Positions 39,097-49,700 of a DNA stretch of 64,000 nucleotides are shown here, piece after piece (positions within the stretch are counted from its first letter, which is position 1; every line of letters begins with the position of its first letter). This stretch comes from Microglena sp. YARC (taxonomy: Eukaryota; Chlorophyta; Chlorophyceae; Chlamydomonadales; Chlamydomonadaceae): assembly GCA_022414725.1 (NCBI GenBank), contig CM039464.1, positions 35,414,671-35,478,670 on the forward strand, in the 5' to 3' direction. The notes beneath the pieces were generated by a model. It saw only the letters and a program-made list of their open reading frames with translations, was not told where the DNA came from and did no database searches. The translations under genes were made by a program, and so were the position numbers.

Positions 39097-41154
39097 TTAG
39101 GTGCCAGATGCTGGGTAACCATCAAGGTCCAGCTGGGTGTGGAGTTTCTCCAGGAGGGTGGAGAAAGATTTCCTAGACATTTTTGGGGTGTCCAGCATGT
39201 TGATGAATGTGAAATCCATAGGGCTCCAGTGCATGCTGAGGTTGTTGACACACATTACTCTGCCCCCAGGATACACACAGCTGATGGGGTGCATAAGCAT
39301 CTTGGGCCAGGAAACCAGTACCCTTGCATGTGCTTGGACCATAGCTGCTTGGAGGCATATGGCCCACTGAATGGTGGGCCTTGCAGCTGTGGAGACAGTG
39401 GGGTATATGTGTACCATGTGTTGCAATCTGTTGACATGCTTGAGGAGGGGTCCACAGACTGAGAGGTGACTGTTGTGCATCTGTCTGCTTGGGAACCTCG
39501 ATATTTCAGCAGCCAGAAGGGCAGGGAACTTGGTAGCTAGCTGGTCAATGAGGATAGGGATAGGCTGTCTAGGTCTGATGCTGAAGGCTCTAAGGGAGGA
39601 AGGGGAACTGTTGAGGGTGTTCAGCAGGGCTCCAAACTTGGTCCTGGAGAGGCCAGAGTTGTTCAGGAAATGGACTGGGTGGGTGTTTATGTTGACATGG
39701 GCTAGGGGCTGATCAGGAGAGAGAGGGGTAGCTGAGGGAATCCATTGGTCAAATCTAAGGGCTTGGGATAGCTCCTGTTGGGTGCAGGACCCCTGTCCAT
39801 CAATGGGATAGGGACTCTCATAGCTGGTTCTGGCTTGGTCTAGCAGGAGGTCCATCTCTCTTCTGGCTTGTGCTTCTGTCAGGTTACACAGCTCATCATG
39901 GGGAACAGTGGGCATCTGCTGGCTAGGGGCTGTGGAGGAATCAGTATCTGGGATGAAGTCATGGGATGATGTGGTATACAAGTCATCTTCCAGCATGTCA
40001 TGGTGGTGTGGTGAGAATTCCCCCCCATTGTCTAACTGGATCATGGAGGGCATGATGGGTTTAACAAGGTCAGGCATGTCATCCTCACCATTTGCCGAAA
40101 CCATGTCTGGTAGGCTGCTGGGGCTGCTGGGAGTGTCATGGGGAATGGTGCAACTGGCAGCAGCATCATCATTGTAGCAGATGGTCTTGGGGTCTTGCTG
40201 GGTGACCATCATGATGACAGATGGAAGGGAATTACAGGGATATGGGGAAGGGGGAGGGATCTTAGAGGTGCTAGTGATGTAGAGGCCATTTTGTTTAGGG
40301 CATAAGAGAATAGTCTTGGAGCCCTTGGCAGTTGGGAGGGAGAGTGTAGCAGCAGCATTAGATGCATGGAGTTGGAGGTTGGGGCAGAGTTTGTGTGCCG
40401 CATGCACACTGAGTATGTTGACCACAGTCAAGGGTGGAGCAAGGAGCACATCGTTGAGTGTGATCATGGATCCAAGGTGACCCCTGATGTTGGCTTTTCC
40501 CTTCTGGAGGCAGAGCAGTGGTGATGCTCCAAGGTCTGCCAGGTGGAGGCTAATAGGCTGGGGGAGATCCTGAATGTCATGCGAGATGGATGGGTTACTG
40601 GTGCAGTGGGAGTGGGCTGCACAGTCTAAAATCCACTATGTCAGGAGGGCTGTCTGGAACTGGGCATGAGCACCCTTATCATCATCATCATCAGAGGTGC
40701 CATCACTGGAAACTAGGGCTGGCATAGGCTCATCTCTCCTACTATGGCAAGCATCAGGATCAGGTGTGGGTCTTGGGAAAGCAATGTCATCCATAGGATC
40801 ATGTGGGTCAAACAGGGGTGTGGACTTGCCTCTTGAGTCTGCAAACCGGAGGGGCTGTGGGCCATCAGAAGTTAAGGCCATGAAGTTGTGCTCATCCTCA
40901 TTGTCCGTTGTGGACTGGGAGGTGGAACAGTCATCATCTGCAACATGGGCATGCCCACGTCTGTCACGGCGTCCTCTGGTGTCTCTGGCAGATGCTCTGC
41001 TGTCTCGCCTAGGAGACTTGGACTTGCTGGATGACCTCTTGGCTGCATCCTTGGGGGGTGATGAGGATCCTCGACGTGCAGATGTAGAGAATGGTGGGGG
41101 CCTGTACTTCAGCTCTGTGAGGGGGCTAGGGCAAGTGGTTGTGCCCATAGCCAT
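39097..41154 (-). CDS. Copia protease and unknown C-terminal region, one TAG
   Basis: One frame from 41154 to 39097 with a single TAG at about 40638-40636. Upstream of the stop is a basic/Ser-rich region after the zinc knuckle. Immediately after it comes WILDCAAHSHCT, the copia-type aspartic protease site (catalytic Asp kept, usual D-S/T-G changed to D-C-A). About 60 residues on is LNDVLLAPPLTVVNILSVHA, the usual protease C-terminal block. A possible integrase remnant (IQLDNGGEF) follows. The remaining ~250 residues (FGALLNTLNSSPSSLRAFSI, LLKHVNRLQHMVHIYPTVST) match no retroelement domain I know. The ORF ends at the TGA near 39097, leaving ~650 bp of untranslated 3' sequence. Confidence 0.7.
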
Positions 41155-41947
41155 TGCAGTTCCAGCATGTCATCTGAGTAGATGGGAGACGGTCCTTTCT
41201 TGGGCGGCCTTGGAAAACAGCAGCTGCCATGTGCTCAGTCTCTTTTGGAGAGATGCTGGAGTCAGAGATCTGGTTAGATACCTGGTACCTGATGATCTGG
41301 GTCTGAAAGGAGGCAAAATCAGGGCATACACAGTTGTGAAAGGAAAACCTGAATCCATTGTATTCTGGACGAGGTGTAAGTCCTTGAACAATTATGCTGA
41401 GAAATGCCGGTATGGAGGTGTTGCTGACCCCATTCACTTGGGGAAGCAAGGTATAGAGTTCATAACTGCGAGAGAGGTAGGTTTGTAGTGGCTCAGTAGT
41501 TGTCATGCTGAGGTTATACATGGATCTCACTGCCCTGTCTCAAGGTCAGAGTTCCTCTCTCCCATAGGAGGTCTTGAGAAACCTGTAGGCTTTAGCAGCA
41601 ACGTTAGAGTGAGCTATGATGGCCTGTTGGATGGGTTCAGAACAATGCTTGAGGATCTCATTCAGTGCAACAGCGTTCTTTACCATGTTGATTGGGTAGG
41701 GAACAGCACGAGCCGCAATAGCTGCATTATCATTGTCCACATTCGGGTAGTGAGACTCCTCCAGCGGGTATCCGTCGGCATCTGCTGGCTCATTTGCGGG
41801 GACAACGTCCTTCGCTGCCTCAATGGCAACGGAGATGCACCCCGGGTGGGACCTGAGGTGGCGGAGAAGGAAGGGTCCAAACTTGTGCCATGGGACAGCA
41901 GGGGTGCCGTCGAAGACGAGTGCAGGGATCTTGGCTGGAGTCGCCAT
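41126..41947 (-). CDS. Copia Gag with zinc knuckle, frame broken
   Basis: Starts MATPAKIPALVFDGTPAVPW, typical for the N-terminus of copia Gag. Two TGA codons at 41548-41546 and 41542-41540 interrupt it (after KTSYGREEL). The same frame then continues YNLSMTTTEPLQTYLSRSYE and RYQVSNQI to a zinc knuckle CWNCNGYGH. The last knuckle Cys is reached only after a one-base shift into the frame of the protease ORF (TGCCCTAGCCCCCTCAC), so Gag and Pol are offset here by frameshift or decay. Confidence 0.75.
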
Positions 41948-42507
41948 GGTGTCTGTCGCGGCGCTGGGCTCTTGGGGTCTTGATCTTCACACGGGTTAAT
42001 AAACCGGCCTGTGGGTAATCCGGGTGTGAAGCTTGTCCGGCTTCAGTCTTTGGTGTGCGTTCGGAGGTAGAGGTGATGGAGTGTTGACAACAAAAGGAGA
42101 ACCAAATGGGTCTTGTTGGTCTGTAATGGGGGGGGGGGGGGGGGGGGGGGGGTCTTTCGAGGTGTGCAGGGTTGATACTCCGTGGGACAAGCAATCCTTG
42201 TGGGATTGCGCAACGCTGTGTGTGATCTGATGAGTTAGCAACTCACGTCGAAGATCTACTCAGACTCCTGGACTGCGTCTACGTTTCGTCTGTGACGGAT
42301 GGTAGAGACAACGGGAGAGTTGTGTGGGCAGTAGCGAGGCAGCGCAGGTTAGATTTCTCACGTGAATACGTAGACAATCCAGGGCCAAAAGCAGTACTCA
42401 AGCCGTCGAGCTAGTCTGAGGGAAAACTGTCACCTTGTGCAGGGCTGAAGATCCACTTGGCACGGGCGCAGGGGCACTGTCTGCGGGTAGCGGTCGGGCC
42501 GATAACC

Positions 42508-42727
42508 TTTCAATCAATAGAGTTGTTACACAATGAAGACTAAAGAGCAGATAGCTTATCATCGCAACTCGTGCGGCTATATAGAAAAGGAAGTCTTCAG
42601 GAAGGTTCCGAAGACACGTGCGGGCCATAGCTAGCCTATGGCCCGGCGGCAGGCAACCCGGGTCCTGGAGCCACAGGACCACGCGTGCGCTATGCCAACT
42701 CAGTGTCCGACTCGACGGACAATAACA
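42508..42727 (-). repeat. 5' LTR of copia-type element
   Basis: 220 bp, apparently identical to 38232-38451. The segment 41948-42507 between it and gag is untranslated leader and contains a 25-G tract at 42128-42152. Confidence 0.9.
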
Positions 42728-42732
42728 CGGAC

Positions 42733-43489
42733 TGACTGTAACAGTTTGAATATTCACTATCTTTTGATGGCATTGTAAGATGCACCACAGCTTGAATTGG
42801 GACTTGTGTAGGTCTCTCCAGCCTGTAAGGCTACTTTCTGTCATCAGCAGCAAGACCAGCATTCAAAGCATGACAATATTGTAGAATTAAATTATCACTG
42901 CAGCACGAACTCATGGCCCCCGTCGGTTAAACGATTTTTTGGGGTTCAGTTCATCGGTGTTTTTTCTTTTCAAGCCCTTCCGCTTACGGGGAGCCTATTC
43001 GGCCTACCCCTGGACCGTAACATACATACATACATACATACATGACTCTGATCCCAACTTGCTTGATCCCAACTTGCTTGATCCCAACTCAATCGATGAT
43101 TGGACCAGATGCGATTGGTAGACAAAAAAAGGTTGAACTCCTCGCCAGCAGAATCTTCATAGTTACACTCTCTGTTTGGCAAGGGTATCGCACGTGGGGG
43201 GGAATTGTATTCTGCCGAGCTATGTTCTTAGCCCAAATGATTTTACTGCCCAAGACGACGAGCAGCCAAATTGCTAGCTGGAGCTATGTAACCAAGTTCA
43301 AGTTCAACCCAATTCAAGTTCAAGTGCTCTGCTCACGGCTGGACGCCTCCAAGCATATGTATGTAACTATGTATGTAACAGTCCAGGGGTAGGCCAAATA
43401 GGCTAAAGGGACTTGCCCAACCGTGACAGGAAGGGCTAAAAATAAAAAAGAATTGACGAACTGAACCCCATACATACTGTTATAGTCCG
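42733..43489. other. Dispersed repeat fragments, no gene
   Basis: 42890-43020 resembles 20935-21160 (TTATCACTGCAGCAC, GGTTAAACGATT, CCTACCCCTGGACCGTAACA). CAACTTGCTTGATCC is repeated three times near 43055-43090. 43230-43320 carries the window-start repeat and 43375-43430 the GTCCAGGGGTAGGCCAAATA motif. Confidence 0.5.
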
Positions 43490-43630
43490 GATTACTCCCC
43501 CTTCGGTCGCTCTTGGCGTTGCAGGTTGTCGTCAACCGCGATGGTAGCTTGACCAGTTGAGGTAGGAGACCGTTCCCAACCCGCGTACAACGGGCTCCCT
43601 TAACACCACGCCCCACCAGGCATTATCATG
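43490..43630 (+). mobile_element. SINE, 5'-truncated copy
   Basis: Begins at ACTCCCCCTTCGGTCGCTCT within the B-box arm and runs through GCGTTGCAGG, CAACCGCGATGGTAGCTTGA to the CACGCCCCACCAGGCATTAT tail. ATAGTCCGGATTA flanks both ends (about 43480, 43640) as a probable target duplication of ~12 bp. Confidence 0.85.
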
Positions 43631-44033
43631 TACCTTTTTATATAGTCCGGATTATATTACCGGCTCTTAGAGTGGCTCAGAGCAGCCAGTGCATAGTCTC
43701 TGCCTTGCTCTGTATAGTGCCCGTGTCAGCTGTGACCACGTGCACTGTCATGCTGTACTACCTGTACAGCCGCCAGCTTCTATAGCAGTCCGCTACGGCG
43801 GCGACTATCTATCTAATGCCTACTCTGTAACATACAAGTAGCTATCATCTCCGAGTGTCTGCAGTCTCCCTCTACAGAATACCAAACATACAGGCGTAAA
43901 TAAATAAACAATCCTCAACACTGCTATCGCATGGCTATAATTGACTTGAATTTTTACCCCAGTGCAAGCAAACGGGCTGGCTCCCTCAACTGCACGCCTC
44001 ATAATAGCGCAAACTATTTATGTATATATTTAT
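43631..44033. other. 3' flank of GT61 gene; nothing recognised
   Basis: No repeat or coding signal that I can support. It probably holds the 3' UTR of the glycosyltransferase gene (transcribed leftward). TTATTTATTTACG on the - strand side near 43895-43910 is AT-rich, but I see no certain polyadenylation signal. Confidence 0.4.
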
Positions 44034-44384
44034 CTATCGCGAGGCGTTGTACGCGACAACAGTGTTGTTTATAAACTCCCAACTAGTATTCCTGAACTTC
44101 CTGAACTGCTCGTACCAGCTGTCAGCATCTCGGTAAATAGGATCTAGAACGCGCTTGATGCTATACTCCAGCTGCCAGAACTTCATGCGTATGTTTCGGT
44201 CTCGGGACCTCATGTTGCCATTCGCATAAGGCTCATTCTGAGCAGCAACAGCGCCGCTTGAGTCAATCAGTTCTTGGGAGTCTGGGTTCTTCTCTTTCTC
44301 GGCCAAGTAGGCCAAGGCCAGGGCTTCGAAGGCGCCAGGCTCCCACAGGTCGTCATCCCCCAGGTGGACGAAGAAGATGCGCAC
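44034..44384 (-). CDS. GT61-like glycosyltransferase, exon 4 (C-terminus)
   Basis: 351 nt including TAG at 44036-44034. Acceptor CCACCATCCAG|GTGCGC. It encodes VRIFFVHLGDDDLWEPGAFE, then ALALAYLAEKEKN, a charged spacer, NIRMKFWQLEYSIKRVLDPI and a C-terminus with three N-glycosylation sequons (NTS, NNT, NAS). Joins exon 3 in phase 0. Confidence 0.8.
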   Translation of the reverse strand: MRIFFVHLGDDDLWEPGAFEALALAYLAEKEKNPDSQELIDSSGAVAAQNEPYANGNMRSRDRNIRMKFWQLEYSIKRVLDPIYRDADSWYEQFRKFRNTSWEFINNTVVAYNASR

Positions 44385-45869
44385 CTGGATGGTGGGGATG
44401 GTGTGTGGGTGGTGGGTGGAGAGTGTGGTGGGTGGTGTGGTGTGGTGGGGGTGGTGAGTGGGGTCGAGGTGGACGAAGATGCGCACCTGCTGGTGGTGTG
44501 GTGTGTGGGTGATGGGTGGTGACTGCGTGAGTGAGGGTCCAGGTGGACGAACTCAGATGCGCACCCCCTCCCCATCCATGTTCTGAATCATTTGAGAGGA
44601 ACTAAACACACTCACCACCCACGCACCCAGTATCCACCCACCACCAGCACCCCCATCCCACTGCAAAATAGTAGGGGGCCCTGGCGGGTCCCCTAGAGGT
44701 CGGCCCCGGGGGTGGGGTATGGTACACGATGGCTTCTGGGTTGGTAGTTCAGTTGTATAAAATTGTTACATTTCTTATTGAATGTTGAAAAATATGACAA
44801 AGTTGTCCACGTGGGTATGCCAAGTTGAAACGACGTGCAGCGAGATACGGTACATTTGCTAATTGCAAGTGCCAACAACTTGATTGTTTGAGAGATGTAA
44901 CTTTGATTGTCATGTTATGTTTTATGTCTGGGATTGGCATCCAATGGTATGCTTGTACTTGTAAAACTTGGAGAACTGTGGGAGAGCCACATGTATATGT
45001 AATTTATTGTAGCAGATGTGTGAATGCAGATGAGGTGGATGACTTCTTTCTTGGGCTGTTTCTGATGGATGTGGAATATGGTTTCCGTGTGTCTACGATG
45101 AGAGCTTGTTAGTCAGTTATTGTGTTGGACATGCTCCAGGTTCCTAGATTGAGTCCACAGGACAGGAGGGAAACGACAGATGAAAACACCGCGTCTACAG
45201 TCCGCAACCCCTAGATCCGTACGCGAATAAGTGCTCTCCGGGGCAAGCTTTCGACAGCAGGCTGGTTCCCAAAGTGCACCATTCTGCAGATACAGCAACT
45301 CCCAAGGAAGTTGAGAAGCGAAGTTGCTCTTCACCATTGGAGTTGCTTTGAGGATAATGAACTTGCTTTCAGACTATTCAAACTGCTTTGCGACTATTGG
45401 ACAAGCGAGGCTTTGCATGTACTGGTGTTGCGACTATTCAACTTGCTTTGCAAAGTCTACGCATGACAGAACAGACTACCATGAGTCACTTAGACTTCAG
45501 AGTACTGAATTGACCGGCTTATTTGACCGGCTTTCCTGGGAATATTTGAATATTTGAATATTTGACGATTTCGCTTAAGTATCGCATAGGTCTGTCCCCC
45601 TTAGGGGGCCGACCAACGCATAGGTCTGTCTCCCTTAGGGGGCCGACTAACTGCAAAAAAATGGACGAAGAAGATGCGCACCCCCTCCTTGTTCCACTCC
45701 GTTATTGCAGGCCCCGCTAAATACGTACCCCCTCCTTGTTCTACTCCGCTATGGCAGGCCCCCCTAAATACCCACCCCCTCCTTGTTCCACTCCGCTATG
45801 GCAGGCCCCCCTAAATATGCACCCCCTCCTTGTTCCACTCTGCTATGGCAGGCCCTCCTAAATACGCAC
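44385..45869 (-). other. GT61 intron 3 with duplicated exon edges at both ends
   Basis: At the donor side (45700-45870) the sequence ATAGCGGAGTGGAACAAGGA + GGGGGTGCGTATTTAG is tandemly repeated about four times at ~50 bp, each copy with the GTGCGT donor. At about 45660 a copy instead continues GGGGGTGCGCATCTTCTTCG + TCC, so it reads like the joined exon 3-exon 4 junction. At the acceptor side GGTGCGCATCTTCGTCCACC is repeated at about 44466 and 44538. The centre (44700-45600) holds unassigned AT-rich sequence with GACTATT/ACTTGCTTT repeats. Confidence 0.8.
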
Positions 45870-46109
45870 CCCCTCCTTGTTCCACTCCGCTATTGCGGGC
45901 CAGTGAATGGTAGCCATCCAGTTGTAGCCGCCAGGACGAAGCTCAATCACAGTCTTGTTCTGCCGCATGTACAGGGAATTCATGAGACCAGCACCATGGG
46001 GGGCGATGAAGACGTCCACGTCTTGCATCATGGCGACGTCGGATTTGGGTCGGTGGCCAAACGCGTGCGTGGCACATTCAACAGTGTCCCACTCCTGGCC
46101 TTGTAGTGC
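45870..46109 (-). CDS. GT61-like glycosyltransferase, exon 3 (HGAG motif)
   Basis: 240 nt, phase 0. Acceptor GTACCTAG|GCACT, donor AGGAGGGG|GTGCGT. It encodes ALQGQEWDTVECATHAFGHR, PKSDVAMMQDVDVFIAPHGA and GLMNSLYMRQNKTVIELRPG, ending WPAIAEWNKEG. The 'DVFIAPHGAGL-N-L-M-x-x-x-VIEL-P' block is the signature of the GT61 family (xylosyl- or EGF-domain O-GlcNAc-type transferases). Confidence 0.9.
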
Positions 46110-46483
46110 CTAGGTACAGGGTAGGGGGAAGCTGGTCAGCACTTGGGTTTAGGTGGTTTACGTGGTTATGTGGTTTAGATCATGGTCATGGCGCATTCAA
46201 CGGTGTCCCACTCCTGGTCCTGTAGTGCCTGCGTACAGGGTATGTATGTATGGTACAGCCCAGGGGAGACTAAAATGGCTAAAGTGCGTACAGGGTACAG
46301 GGAAGCTGGTCAGCACTTGGGTTAAGGTGGTTTAGATTTAGGTGGTTAAGGTTTAGGTGGTTTAGGGTTTAGGTGGTTTAGAAAAAGGAGTCATCTCGGT
46401 CATGGCCAAATGCTGACCAGCTAAGTGCTGACCAGCTTCCCCCTACCCGCGTCCAGTCTAAGTACTGACCAGCTTCCCCCTAC
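46110..46483 (-). other. GT61 intron 2: introner with TIRs and flanking duplication
   Basis: On the - strand it starts GTAGGGGGAAGCTGGTCAGT at the donor and ends with the inverse GCTGACCAGCTTCCCCCTAC, then CCTGTACCTAG|. A second acceptor copy within the intron reads CTGTACGCAG|GCACTAC (46217-46235), matching the exon end CTGGACGCAG at 9 of 10 bases. The donor edge (GACTGGACGC-GGTAGGGGG) is also duplicated at about 46441-46458. The core is TAAACCACCTAAACC repeats, as in the coiled-coil gene intron. Confidence 0.85.
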
Positions 46484-46732
46484 CTGCGTCCAGTCGTGTG
46501 TGTTGCATTCATCCAGCAGCTGGTGGATGTTTAGAAACATGCGGGTGCCGGCAGAACCAGTGCGCTTCTCAAACAGAACACGCAGGACTTTGCCCTGCTT
46601 CTTGAAGACCAGCTGTGGGGCGATGTGATTGAGCTCGGGATCTGGTTGGGCCAGTTGATACTTGACAACTTCCCTAGCTGCTCTCCACATACCGCTCCAT
46701 TGAATCGGCCCCAAGTTGCAAATGTGGATTTT
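46484..46732 (-). CDS. GT61-like glycosyltransferase, exon 2
   Basis: 249 nt, phase 0 both sides. Acceptor CGCTGCTTTGAG|AAAATCC, donor GACGCAG|GTAGGG. It encodes KIHICNLGPIQWSGMWRAAR, EVVKYQLAQPDPELNHIAPQ, LVFKKQGKVLRVLFEKRTGS and RMFLNIHQLLDECNTHDWTQ. The 'LRVLFEKRTGSAGTR' stretch corresponds to the R-x-x-x-R block that precedes the HGAG region in GT61 enzymes. Confidence 0.8.
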
Positions 46733-49700
46733 CTCAAAGCAGCGTATATGTGTGCCCTCGTATGTGTGTGTGCTCGGGTGCCTGTCTCCGTGGCGAGCTG
46801 AGAGGTCTCCCAGTGTTGTTACCTTGAGGGTTGTTGGTTGGTGGGTTGGTGGGTTGTTGGTTGGTGGGTTGTTGGTTGGTTTGGTTGTTGTGGGTTGATG
46901 TTCTTACCTTGAGGGTTGGTGGTTGTTGGTTGGTGGGTTGTTGGTTGGGTTGGGTTGGTTGTTGTAGGTTGGTGTTGTTACCTTGAAGTTGTTGGTTGGT
47001 GGTTGGTGAGGGGTCTCCCAGTGTTGTTACCTTGAGGGTCCAGAACAGCTGCAGGTTGAAATAGTGGTTGGATTGGTTGGTGGTGGTTGGGTTGGTTGTT
47101 GTGGGTTGGTGTAGTTACCTTGAGGATCGAGAACGGCTGCAGGTTGAAATAGTGGTTGGGTTGGTTGGTGGTGTGGTTGGTTGTTGTGGGTTGGGTTGGG
47201 TGTTGTTACCTTGAGGGTCGAGAACGGTTGCAGGTTGAAATAGTGGTTGGGTTGGTTGGTGGTGGTTGGTTGGTTGTGGTTGGTGTTTGTTACCTTGAGA
47301 TCCTTGAGGAACGGTTTGCAGGTTTTGAAATAGTGGTTGGGTTGGTGGTGGTCGGGTTGGTTGTTGTGGGTTGGTGTTGTTACCTTGACTTGGTTTGAAA
47401 TAGTGGTTGGGTTTGGTTTGTGGTGGTCGGGTTGGTTGTTGTGGGTTGGTGTTGTTACCTTGAGGGTCGAGAACGGTTGCAGGTTGAAATAGTGGTTGGG
47501 TTGGTTGGTGGTCGGGTTGGTTGTTGTGGTTGGTGTTGTTACCTTGAGGATCCGAGAACGGTTGCAGGTTGAAATAGTGGTTGGGTTGGTTGGTGGTGGT
47601 TGGTTGGTTGTTGTGGGTTGGTGTTGTTACCTTGAGGGTCGAGAACGGTTGCAGGTTGAAATAGTGGTTGGGTTGGTTGGTGGTGGTCGGGTTTGGTTTG
47701 TTGTTTGGGTGTTGTTACCTTGAGGGGTCGAGAACGGTTGCAGGTTGAAATAGTGGTTGGGTTGGTTGGTGGTGGTCGGGTTGGTTGTTGTGGTTGGGTG
47801 TTGTTACCTTGAGGATCGAGAACGGTTGCAGGTTGAAATAGTGGTTTGGGTTGGTTGGTGGTGGTCGGGTTGGTTGTTGTGGGTTGTGTTGTTACCTTGA
47901 GGATCGAGAACGGTTGCAGGTTGAAATAGTGGTTGGGTTGGTTGGTGGTGGTCGGGTTGGTTGTTGTGGGTTGGTGTTGTTACCTTGAGGGTCGAGAACG
48001 GTTGCAGGTTGAAATAGTGGTTGGGTTGGTTGGTGGTGGTCGGGTTGGTTGTTGTGGGTTGGTGTTGTTACCTTGAGGATCGAGAACGGTTGCAGGTTGA
48101 AATAGTGGTTGGGTTGGTTGGTGGTGGTCGGGTTGGTTGTTGTGGGTTGGTGTTGTTACCTTGAGGATCGAGAACGGTTGCAGGTTGAAATAGTGGTTGG
48201 GTTGGTTGTTGGTGGTTGGGTTGGTTGTTGTGGGTTGGTGTTGTTACCTTGAGGATCGAGAACGGTTGCAGGTTGAAATAGTGGTTGGGTTGGTTGGTGG
48301 TGGTCGAGTTGGTTGTTGTGGGTTGGTGTTGTTACCTTGAGGAGAGAACGTTGCAGGTTGAAATAGTGGTTGGTTGTTGGTTGGTGGTCGGGTTGGTTGT
48401 TGTGGGTTGGTGTTGTTAGAGGATCGAGAACGGTTGCAGGTTGAAATAGTGGTTGGGTTGGTTGGTTGGTGGTTGGGTTGGTTGTTGTGGGTTGGTGTTG
48501 TTACTTGAGGATCGAGAAACGGTTGCAGGTTGAAATAGTGGTTGGGTTGGTTGGTGGTTGGTTGTTGGTTGTGTGGTTGGTGTTGTTACCTTGAGGATCG
48601 AGAACGGTTGCAGGTTGAAATAGTGGTTGGGTTGGTTGGTGGTGGTTGGTTGGTTGTTGTGAGTTGGTGTTGTTACCTTGAGGGTCGAGAAGGTGCAGGT
48701 TGAAATAGTGGTTGGGTTGGTTGTTTGGTGGTTGGGTTGGTTTGTTGTGGTTGGTGTTGTTACTTGAGGTCGAGAACGGTTGCAGGTTGAAATAGTGGTT
48801 GGGTTGGTTGGTGGTGGTCGGGTTGGTGTTTGTGGTGTTGGTGTTGTTACCTTGAGGATCGAGAACGGTTTGAGGTTGAAATAGTGGTTGGGTTGTTGTT
48901 GTGGGTTGGTGTTGTTACCTGATGGTCGAGAACGGTTGCAGGTTGAAATAGTGGTTGGTTGGTTGTGGTGGTTGGGTTGGTTGTTGTGGGTTGGTGTTGT
49001 TACCTTGAGGATCGAGAACGGTTGCAGGTTGAAATAGTGGGTTGGGTTGGTTGGTGGTGGTTGGTTGGTTGTTGTGGGTTGGTGTTGTTACCTTGAGGAT
49101 CGAGAACGGTTGCAGGTTGAAATAGTGGTTGGGTTTGGTTGTTGGTGGTTGGGTTGGTTGTTGTGGGTTGGTGTTGTTACCTTGAGGGTCGAGAACGGTT
49201 GCAGGTTGAATATAGTGGTTGGGTTGGTTGTTGGTGGTCCGGGTTGGGTTGTTGTGGGTTGGTGTTGTTACCTTGAGGATCGAGAACGGTTGCAGGTTGA
49301 AATAGTGGTTGGGTTGGTTGTGGTGGTCGCTTGAGAATTGTTGAAATAGTGGTTGGGTTGGTTGGTGGTGGTCGGGTTGGTTGTTTGAGGATCGAGAATG
49401 GTTTGCAGGTTGAAATAGTGGTTGGGTTGGTTGGTGGTGGTTTGGTGTTGTGGGTTGGTGTTGTTACCTTTGAGGATCCGGCCAGTCGGGTTGGTTGTTG
49501 TGGGTTGGTGTTGTTACCTTGAGGATCGAGAACGGTTGCAGGTTGAAATAGTGGTTGGGTTGGTTGTGGTGGTCGGGTTTGGTTGTTTGTGGGTTGGTGT
49601 TGTTACCTTGAGGATCGAGAACGGTTGCAGGTTGAAATGTGGTTGGGTTGGTTGGTTGGTGGTGGGTTGGTTGTTGTGGGTTGGTGTTGTTACCTTGAGG

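Larger units (their letters stand above)
38232..42727 (-). mobile_element. Copia-type LTR element, non-autonomous, recent
   Basis: Two 220-bp LTRs that look identical by eye, 5-bp target duplication CGGAC (38227-38231 and 42728-42732), polypurine tract TGGGGGGGA abutting the 3' LTR, and a primer site GGTTATCGGCCCGACC directly after the 5' LTR. Internal coding on the - strand: gag (about 41947-41130), protease (about 40640-40380), then a long ORF to 39097. No reverse transcriptase or RNase H is recognisable. Identical LTRs imply recent insertion, although the gag frame is broken, so it probably moved by help from a relative. Confidence 0.9.

Noticed and set aside
39037..40177. Several + strand frames of 77-141 codons
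   Set aside because: Antisense shadows of the copia ORF on the - strand, which has gag/protease motifs.
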